Shown one piece after another: positions 7,970 to 15,173 of a stretch of DNA of 15,173 nt (the stretch's first letter is position 1; every line of letters begins with the position of its first letter). The position numbers were made by a program, and so were the translations under genes. The DNA is taken from the NCBI GenBank assembly GCA_900618425.1, contig UZAN01039486.1:46563-61735 (forward strand), in the 5' to 3' direction. The DNA comes from Echinostoma caproni. Lineage: Eukaryota; Platyhelminthes; Trematoda; Plagiorchiida; Echinostomatidae. The notes beneath the pieces were generated by a model, which saw nothing but the letters and a program-made list of their open reading frames with translations, did not search any database and had not been told where the DNA came from.

Positions 7970-8520
7970 TTTTGAAAGGAATGGTTCTGTACTCTATGTT
8001 GACAACCAGCCTATTCTCCCAGTACGTACTCAGCAATACCTCCGTGTTTCTATCTGCCAAGATCTCACCTGGACTTCAAATTTAAGCTCTACTATTAAAA
8101 TAATTCGACGATTGTTTTTCTTTAGTTCCCGCTTTGGATCTTTGCAAGTTCCACTGTATTTACTCACCCGGTTTGTATATTCTTGTGTTGTTACTGATCT
8201 TATTTACTACTCCTCAGATTTATTTGTCACTCCATTAAAATTATTTCACGTTCAGGTGGTACTCTCTATTCACACTTGCACAAATTTATCACCGACAAAA
8301 AGTTGATCTCTTGCGAAAACTTCTGAAACAATATTCTATCAGACTTCATTCACCCATTACACACAGAACTTAAACAACGTCTATCCACTTCTGTAACTAG
8401 GTGTCGCTAAACATTTGTGTATACTCGTACCAGTGCCTATCGTTTGTTCGTTATTCCATATCTTTCGAGATTTCTGGGACCAAAAGCATCCGTTAGAGAC
8501 AAACTTTGAAGTTCCTACGT
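7970..8520 (+). pseudogene. LINE ORF2 C-terminal region (thumb and tail), broken
   Basis: After the homopolymer, RNGSVLYVDNQPI and QQYLRVSICQDLTWTSNL (about 8030-8083) match the 'x-x-Y-L-G-V-x-I-x-x-x-L-T-W-x-x-H' block after the palm in CR1-like elements. IIRRLFFFSSRFGS and LIYYSSDLFVTPLKLF (to about 8250) match the thumb or connector. Further on, HPLHTELKQRLSTSVTR and TRTSAYRLFVIPYLSRFL (about 8351-8480) match the short C-terminal segment, which normally contains 'R-T-x-x-Y-x-x-S-F-I-P'. A TAA at 8407-8409 and at least one frameshift near 8270-8340 break it. No RNase H domain follows, consistent with CR1. Confidence 0.75.
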
Positions 8521-8589
8521 AAATGACATCCATCCTCTTGAATTTACGATGCTGTATTTTACATTTCCTCTGCAACTGTATGCAAGGAG

Positions 8590-8625
8590 CTGTAATTCCA
8601 TCCATTTGGGTGAATAAAGCGATTT
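8590..8625 (+). other. probable 3' tail of the LINE
   Basis: A short stretch after the end of ORF2 contains GTGAATAAAGCG, with AATAAA at 8614-8619. Short 3' UTRs ending in an AATAAA-like motif are common in LINEs of this type. No tandem 3' hexamer or octamer repeat is clear, so the true end could be up to some tens of bases away. Confidence 0.4.
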
Positions 8626-11600
8626 GTGAGAATATTCAACTGAAATGTTAGGATAAGGGATTTTTCGAACTGTTTGTGTTCACGTATGGGGGGGTTGGTT
8701 AGTCTATTCGCTATCACCTTTACTGCAGATAACAATCGAACTTTAACATCCGGGCCCCGGTCATTGAGTAGGTTGAACGGAACGATTTTCGCACATCCAC
8801 GATAGTCATATGAATAACAACCGCGCTCACATCTGCTCTTATCGGTCTCCGACGGAAACAAGCTGAGTAGTGTTCTCTCATTCGATTAAATATCACTAAT
8901 TATGCGACCAATGTTGAAACAGGCACCTTCCAACCCCTCAACTTCTATTTTAAACTCATCGAAACCCTAATTTGACTGTATCCATGTGTCAGTTCCCTGA
9001 GTATTATAATAATGTGATTGTGTATTGGTGTGTAATTGATCAGTAGATAAAGCAGTGATAGCAAAATTGTTCACCACGTCTTTGCTTTTCTGATCAATAA
9101 TGGCTTGAATTGAGCTGGAGAATTTCGAAGCTGCTCGCAGATGACCGAGTAAAATCATATCCCGGTGTAAAGCTACATGTTTAAAAGTTCGCATGTATTT
9201 GCTGTGACAACGAAAAACGGGCAAACATCATTATGGTTTTACTTTCGATACTCCTGTTGATTAAGCTGATTTGATGTCTTTATCATCATCGATCGCTAAA
9301 TACACTGACTTCAGCCGATATGCATTTACATAGGCTAGGAGTTTAGGTACCACCGCAAAAGTTTAACACTTGTCAATAAGCATAGCAATAAACACTGCTG
9401 AATGAAATTCACAACGATGAAAATTGGTGCCTACAATTGAGTAATTTGAAACAAAATCAATAAAACGAAGCAGAAGTAGTTGATCGAGAACTCAAAGTAT
9501 GTGGAAGTTGGTGGGACAATTGATTAGTTTCCGACGTTTTTATTGAACTGATCACTAGGCACTGGGGCTATGAAAATCTATTAACGCAGCATTGTTGTAA
9601 CAGGGAATTACAGTTACCTTCGACAATAAAAATGAAAGTCACAATCTACTTTGCAAATGACTTTATTAATGAAATTGTACATTTAATTTCTGTCATCACT
9701 TTATGACATTTGTTGACATTAAAATTAGTAACCCCGATTTAATGGAAATTTCCAACAGCACAAAATATCGGGCTATGTCCGCGTGTGATTATTACTTTAT
9801 CAATAACAGTGATTACTAAAGTTTTGAAAGATAAATAAAAAATTGTCATAATCGTAAGTACGCTATGATTTTAAAAGGAGCTGGTATCTACAAAAGAACA
9901 CGCACTTGATCATATAGTTTTCTTTCCTTAGACAGCTTAGCACCCAGCTAGACACAGACGACAGAATCATTATACACCAGTGAACCACAAATGGGTTTTA
10001 CCAAAGGCTAATACTATCTAATTTCTATCACAACATAGTTACAGGGTATTGTTTGTCAGATGATGCACAATGTATCGACGAGACATGAGTGAACAAAAAG
10101 CAACGAGTGGAAATCGATACAGTCAATCACAAGATTGGGTTTGAGCTGGTTTCTCGCAAAACACAATTGTTTATTGATAACGGACTACAGATGGGGGCGA
10201 GGTGGTATTTTTAGTCGAAGAATTGAAACAAACTATCGACTTTTTCAACTTCTTAAGTCGAAGCATGTTTTTTCTGTTTGGCTATAGCTCTCAAGTTACT
10301 GTCAGAGAATATCCTTTTGAGTTATGGAAATATTCCCTGATTGTCAGAGAAGCGTTTTTGAGCTCCACAAGAGTGGTGTTCACCTCTTCAGATGAATGAA
10401 ACAATTTTTGAGAGGAAAACCAAACACCAGCACTGGGCTGGGTGACTCGCAGCATGGTTTGTTTCTACCATTAGAAGACACGCAAGTCAGTGCACGAGTT
10501 TAAAGTGTGTGCATGTTTTTCCTAAAATTTGCCATAACGGAATGCAACCACAATCAGCCAATTTCATTTCGGACTATTCCCTGCGAACGGCTTCAACCCA
10601 AAATACCTCAGTTTACATCTAGCGGAAACGGAGAACTAGCGAACCGATTGAGCATTTCCTGATTGCAAATGGGAACTACTGAATACAGTTATTACATAGA
10701 CGAAATATTTTATGCGGAAGTGACTTAAACAATAAAAACAACTAAATTATCGTCCAGACATATTTGTTTTTGCTGACATTCTATCAGTCTTATAACATTC
10801 TTTTTCATTGGAAATATAGACCAAGTGTACCTGCATATGTGAGGAAACGTTTAGACAGTCTGATGGTTGCATGAGCTTTGCTAATTCAACGTTGTTTTTG
10901 TATGAAGGCTAGTCTGTCAACTTCAATTTGGTTGAAACAGAAGGTTTTTGTATGGTGCACTAAACAGTCTGCTAAACTTAAATTTCTAAAAACTGACTGA
11001 CACAAGTGTTGCAATGAAGTCACAGGGGGAAATGCTTTCGTTGTTACCGTATATGAAATAAGAAGAATAACACACATCGGTCTGTTAAAATGATGGTCGC
11101 ATAATAACTTATAATCGTGTAATTTAGTATAAAATATCTTTTATACGGTCATTTTAGAGTTGAAATGTTTTATGCTTGTAAAATGTTGCCAATGACGCGT
11201 AAATAAGAGTCGATAAAAAAGGATATTTTTTAATGTTATATACCAGGCACTGACATTCACGGTGTGACTGGTTAACGATTGGATAAGTTAGCTCTCAGGC
11301 AATGGGAACGAATCCATGCAATATGTGCAATTAGCGTGAGAATGACGGGAAAATGTGATCGACAGGTGTGTGATTTATGTCTGTGGAACTAATGTGAAGT
11401 TGTGGATGTAAGGTGCATAAAAAATTTGTCAGATCTTTCCAGCTATGTTAAAATTGGAAATGGCAATGATTTACACTGTTCGGGCATTTTTCTTTTTACA
11501 CTCCCGATCTGTATAGTCTCAACAGAGTTTAGAATCCCGTTATTCGAGAATATGAAGTGGAGCTTACAGGTATCCAGAATCAACTCCTCTACAATCCTGT

Positions 11601-12388
11601 TACTTGCATGCGTACTGCATAGTGAGGCTTGATACAAAACACTGAAAAGGTTCTACATGTTAAAGACTGTATGGTATGTGTAGATATTATTTACTAGATT
11701 GGTTAATAAACATGCTATGACTTTGGTAAGTTAATTCTACTTCTCTTTGATGTTCAGCCACCGAAGAGAACGCGGTAGTTTAGAAGAAGTTAAAACTGAT
11801 TTACCTAAATTGATAGTATATTCATTATAGTTCATGAACACTTAAAGTGTTTCCATGGTTTTACTGAAGAGACAGCTGCAAATAGATTAGGCATGATGAA
11901 TATATCTTCAAGGAAAAAATTGAATTTCCAGAGACTTTTTACAATGCAAGTGGGATGGTACCAAAGCATATTTTTGATAAATTCATTTATAACTGTTCCC
12001 TTTGCAGTGAAGTTGAAGTATTATTATTTTATAACTTTCACGTGATTAATCATTGAAACCAATTAAATAATAAATAACCAATTTTTGTGCAGCTAAGTAA
12101 TAAATATCACTGTTATCCTTGAGCATCCATGTCAGCAGCTATGAAATATGTGGATAAAGCGCGATTATTTTGCCTCAAGATAATTCATTTTGTCTGCGTG
12201 ACCTGGGTGCAGATTAGGAAACCGTAACACGCATCCATCACGCATTAAAATGTGAGAGGTTAAGGTCAATGAGGTGCTTCCATTTAATTAAGAACTCGTC
12301 TTGAGAAACGTTAGACCAGGTAATCTGTCCCTTGTCAAATTCTCATCTCTGCTGACAACACCACGGTATGGAGCAATATGCATCGCTT
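8626..12388. other. unassigned AT-rich stretch
   Basis: No complete gene or recognised mobile element is seen. Three places look more protein-like than their surroundings. They are the minus strand at about 8690-8861 (rich in codons typical of coding DNA), the minus strand at about 8990-9190, and a plus-strand segment at 11517-11569 bounded by good splice-site sequences. None has a recognisable domain. An imperfect 42-bp-period direct repeat containing TGTCAGAGAA occurs at 10300-10309 and 10342-10351. The rest is AT-rich with short chance frames. Confidence 0.45.
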
Positions 12389-12406
12389 TAAAAAAAGCTT
12401 TTTTTA
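12389..12406. repeat. 18-bp perfect palindrome
   Basis: TAAAAAAAGCTTTTTTTA is its own reverse complement, centred on a HindIII-type AAGCTT. It lies directly against the CT microsatellite. An A-run and T-run of this kind can arise by slippage. Confidence 0.85.
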
Positions 12407-12425
12407 CTCTCTCTCTCTCTCTCTC
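12407..12425 (+). repeat. (CT)9 microsatellite
   Basis: Nine CT units plus one C directly follow the T-run of the palindrome. It is an ordinary dinucleotide repeat. Confidence 0.95.
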
Positions 12426-13893
12426 GCCACTTCGTAAGAATCCTGGTTTCAGTTTTATATTCACATCTTCAGAACACCGATATATTTGAGGAGTTACAAA
12501 AAGAGCACAAAATGCGCGCTTAGTTTCTATACTCCACGAAACATCTAATACTGAGGCAGTCTAGTACAATAACGGTGTATCGTTATCAAAGATACTCGTA
12601 ACCCAATGGTAAAACCTGCAACCACGACGATTTTTTGAAACTTCACTAGTTGAATCGTGAAAATTGATTCGGTCATTCATGTTTGGGCGAGTCACGAGCT
12701 TCGATCACTATCAACTGGTAACAGTTGCTTAGGCAACCAAATAATAAACGAAAGGTTCTTCTGAGCTCAGCCCATCATCATCATTGGCTACTCGATTTGC
12801 AACCTAGGTGAGCTCATTAAGACTGTTCGAACGAAAATCCAATAACATAAGAAATACATTCCGGACATTTCTGTGGTCACGCACTCAGTAAAAGGTTACG
12901 CATTTTGTACTGGTTTGCGATGAGTAAACGTGAGTCTCGCTGTAAACACCTAATTGAGAGCCGGTGATAAATGACTATAAGATTCTGTATCAAATCCGAA
13001 ATAAACAATAATTAGAGAAAAATAAAACATCATGGTGGTTTCAAAAGGAGACATGCTAATGGATTATTGGAGAGTGGGAAAACGGAAGTTATTCACTGCA
13101 CAATTTCGATAAAAAAACGATAATTCCTATTGACCAAAACAATTCACGCTCAACTCTGTCTACCCGGCTAGACCTGTAGTCGCGAGTCCTAGAATAGAAT
13201 GAGATACAAACTAAGAACTTGACTTTCGTGAATTATTCTCAGTTAATATTCATCGGCTATTTGATAGTAGTTGCCATTTAACAAGCCGAAGACTTTCATG
13301 AAGGATATTTTATTTACATATAGACGCATAGATGTGTATGCTACCGGTGTTTCACATAAAAGTAAAGAACTCCGACCAATAGTAAATAGGCGGCGCAAAC
13401 GTCTCATACCCTGTTCAAGGGTGTCAGAAAAGCTAGTCCAGATCTACATTTCTAGAATTAGTTGCTTTCAACCCACATTTGCCATCTGTGTATCTGTGTT
13501 ACCCTCGTGTAAGCTGAAGAACCTGTAGATGTGGATAATGCGACTATAGTAAATAAAGGTTTCACCGGCCGACATATTGTAAAGATAATGCCTAATCCGG
13601 CTAACCAAAACACAAGTCAGTGCACACACGGATTTGACGAGTAAATCAATCGTATTTGAATACTGGCTGAAATTTCACACAGAAGTAAATACACAGCCTT
13701 ACTCTAATCTGCTTAAGACCGTCCATGTTGGTGTTTACCAAATCCTGCAGCGCAAGAATACTGATCCCTAGGCATGACCTCGTGTTTGGATAAGTGTAAT
13801 GTGATCTGTGAAGTATCCGGTTCTCTCTTATATTCGGGCTTCCAACGAAACAGCTTGGCGCGGAGGGACACAACACTCAAATACAGTCAATCT
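12426..13893. other. unassigned stretch
   Basis: Apart from the tRNA-like remnant at about 12590-12650, no gene is recognised. A 10-bp palindrome CTGAGCTCAG lies near 12762. On the minus strand, a 65-nt segment at 13703-13767 is open and ends at a good donor-like sequence (GTAAGG on the minus strand); it is listed among the findings, not called as a gene. Confidence 0.45.
12590..12650 (+). repeat. degraded tRNA-like sequence, possible SINE remnant
   Basis: CTCGTAACCCAATGGTAAAA is followed by CCTGCAACCACGACG and then TTTTTGAAACTTCACT. This reads like a decayed D-arm ('CCCAGTGGTAAAGC'), anticodon arm ('TGCAACCACGAGG') and T-arm of a tRNA, in the right order and about the right spacing. The B box is badly degraded (TTGAAACTTC instead of GTTCGAATCC) and the acceptor stem does not close. 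A tRNA-derived SINE or tRNA pseudogene is more likely than a working tRNA. Chance similarity is possible. Confidence 0.28.
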
Positions 13894-13960
13894 CCTGCTA
13901 TGTCGCACCCCTCGGCAATTCGAAAAAGTGGGTAGATTCCAGGAACTGCGACATAGCAGG
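13894..13960. repeat. perfect 14-bp inverted repeat with 39-nt loop
   Basis: CCTGCTATGTCGCA at 13894-13907 and TGCGACATAGCAGG at 13947-13960 are exact reverse complements. The 39-nt spacer is GC-mixed and contains CACCCC and GTGGG, which could extend pairing inward. Fourteen perfect pairs of mixed composition are not expected by chance at this distance. It may be a small foldback element, the termini of a very short MITE-like unit, or a structured RNA. No flanking target-site duplication is evident. Confidence 0.85.
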
Positions 13961-15173
13961 GTAAACAGTAGTAGATGCTAATAAGTAGTATAAAAATCGG
14001 TTGAAAGTGTTGTGACAAAATAAACCGGATCAATGAAAAGTAGGTTAATCTCATTAGTTGTTACCAATATTTATAATTACAAACTGTTTATTTGTAACGG
14101 AATTTGGATGTACTGTCCTGCGTATCCTGTATGTATCAAAGAAATTGAAATCTTTTATGATGCCCTCAGCTTAATATCGGTACATTGCATGCGGTATTCA
14201 ACCTTTTTCAGTTCTATTTGTCTAGTTATCCCGAAATTACCTTCCTTTCTTCAGAGGAATGTTTTCTGTCCCAATTATCCCATATTGTTTCCAGATATTC
14301 CTCCATTCCACTGCAACGTTAGGCTAACCACATAATTGATTATATGACGTGCACCATAATATACAATTGTTTTAGCTATAATAATTACATCCTTAATAAA
14401 GTATTCAAGGAAAATAGAGGTGAACCAGTTCGCATACAGCGAGAAGGAAATAACACCTGGAATGAGTGAAATATCTGTTACGAGGCATACTCAGAACATT
14501 GGCCTTCTTCCTATTTTGACACTGATTGTTCGTTGTGCAATCTATTAATGATTTTCTTTTGAAATATTTGTATCATTAGCGTCTGCAGACGTTTATTCAT
14601 TCGCTCGCTCGCTTCTGTTGTTACCAGTGTCTGTTCAAACCGATTGATGCATTCATCATGACCGTTGTTAGTCGGACTAAGTTCAGCTAGTGATGTCTTG
14701 ACGTGATTCATAAAAGCATAACCTTTTTTAATTTAAGATGCTCGAGTATCAGTTGAACATGTCATGCTGCTATGTGGATAGTCCGATTACTCCATCGTTT
14801 CACATTGTCTTGTTCTTTTTGAGATGATCTTGTTGCCATGTCCAGTCCATCCGTGTGGTGAAGGCACGCCCGCTGTACAGCCGAAGTTCACTGAGTATGC
14901 TAAAGACTCGCGGTTGTAGACAAGGTGTGGTTTCTCACTCGGGTTAGATGAGCAAGCGCCAGGTTTGTTGTTGCTGTGACGTATCCGACCGATCGATCAA
15001 CGAACCCGAACGGTCATGTGATTTTCGGACCGGCTTAGGAGGAAGAAGTTCTGAATAGAATGCTGGTAGAGAATAACCACAGAGGAATCAGTTGTGAAAC
15101 GATGCGCCATGTGGGAGATTCAGAATGAAAAAAATCAAGCGATGAGGACACTGGGCAAACGTTTGACTCGTCT
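13961..15173. other. unassigned stretch with GC-richer 3' block
   Basis: From 13961 to about 14820 the sequence is AT-rich and without recognisable genes; the 100-codon plus-strand frame at 14033-14335 has no family-like motif and I treat it as chance. From about 14830 to 15060 base composition shifts to higher GC and reading frames look less random. This suggests part of a repeat or exon, but I cannot identify it. A short (GCTC)n-like run occurs near 14604. Confidence 0.4.

Larger units (their letters stand above)
4855..8625 (+). mobile_element. CR1/jockey-like non-LTR retrotransposon, decayed and interrupted
   Basis: The second-ORF polyprotein of a CR1-type LINE can be followed along the plus strand. 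It starts with an apurinic-like endonuclease (4860-5409). It continues with the linker (from about 6871), the reverse transcriptase fingers and palm (7252-7850) and the thumb or connector (7980-8250). A C-terminal segment (about 8351-8515) and a short tail containing AATAAA (8614-8619) complete it. All domains are in the right order and orientation. The reading frame is broken repeatedly by stops and frameshifts, so this is a dead copy. The interval of about 1.4 kb between the endonuclease and the linker contains gypsy-type integrase sequence, which is foreign to a LINE. No first ORF is recognised upstream, so the 5' end is truncated or unrecognisable. The CR1 assignment, rather than another jockey-group clade, is based on motif style and is uncertain. 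Confidence 0.8.

Noticed and set aside
8381..8605. 74-codon minus-strand frame
   Set aside because: It is antisense to the LINE C-terminal region, which is readable on the plus strand.
10482..13622. Shared 13-mer CAAGTCAGTGCAC near 10484 and near 13614
   Set aside because: One exact 13-mer pair is about what chance gives in a 15-kb window, and flanking similarity does not extend.
14033..14335. 100-codon plus-strand frame rich in Ile, Cys and Phe
   Set aside because: The composition is that of random AT-rich DNA. There are no repeats, transmembrane pattern or domain, and no good splice or start context.
1..15173. CRISPR arrays, operons, bacterial promoters or terminators
   Set aside because: No regularly spaced repeats, no tandem genes with ribosome binding sites and no hairpin-plus-T-run terminators are seen. 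The window has a eukaryotic, repeat-rich character.

Overview
The window looks like AT-rich, intron-rich or intergenic DNA from a metazoan, most plausibly a flatworm and probably a trematode. This rests on the AT-rich background, the lack of any long intact reading frame, the lack of bacterial-style operons, and degraded non-LTR, LTR and possibly Penelope-like retrotransposons of kinds abundant in fluke genomes. The taxonomic call is inference; nothing here is species-diagnostic. I recognise no complete host gene.

Layout. From 1 to about 3100 there is unassigned AT-rich DNA with a tRNA-like promoter remnant (about 184-219), three consecutive small hairpins (592-695) and a TA microsatellite (2614-2644). 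A minus-strand patch at about 3120-3427 encodes a broken peptide resembling the C-terminal GIY-YIG region of Penelope-like elements. From 3428 to about 4740 there is unassigned DNA with a few foldbacks.

The core of the window is 4855-8625, a plus-strand, decayed CR1/jockey-type non-LTR retrotransposon. Its endonuclease half (4860-5409) and its reverse-transcriptase half (about 6871-8515, with a YADD box at 7814-7825) are separated by a fragment of a Ty3/gypsy-type LTR retrotransposon (about 5775-6840). That fragment carries the second and third integrase catalytic residues at exact D-35-E spacing, the post-integrase GPY-like region, the end of pol, a polypurine tract and the start of a probable 3' LTR. 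This is best read as one retrotransposon nested in another, both on the plus strand and both inactivated by frameshifts and stops. A 13-G run followed by the window's only N (7943-7956) lies inside the reverse-transcriptase half.

From 8626 to the end the sequence is mostly unassigned. It contains a CT microsatellite next to an 18-bp palindrome (12389-12425), a second tRNA-like remnant (about 12590-12650), a perfect 14-bp inverted repeat (13894-13960) and a few short stretches that look like possible exons. The recognisable parts do not work together as a pathway: they are layered relics of mobile elements. I found no convincing new biological system.
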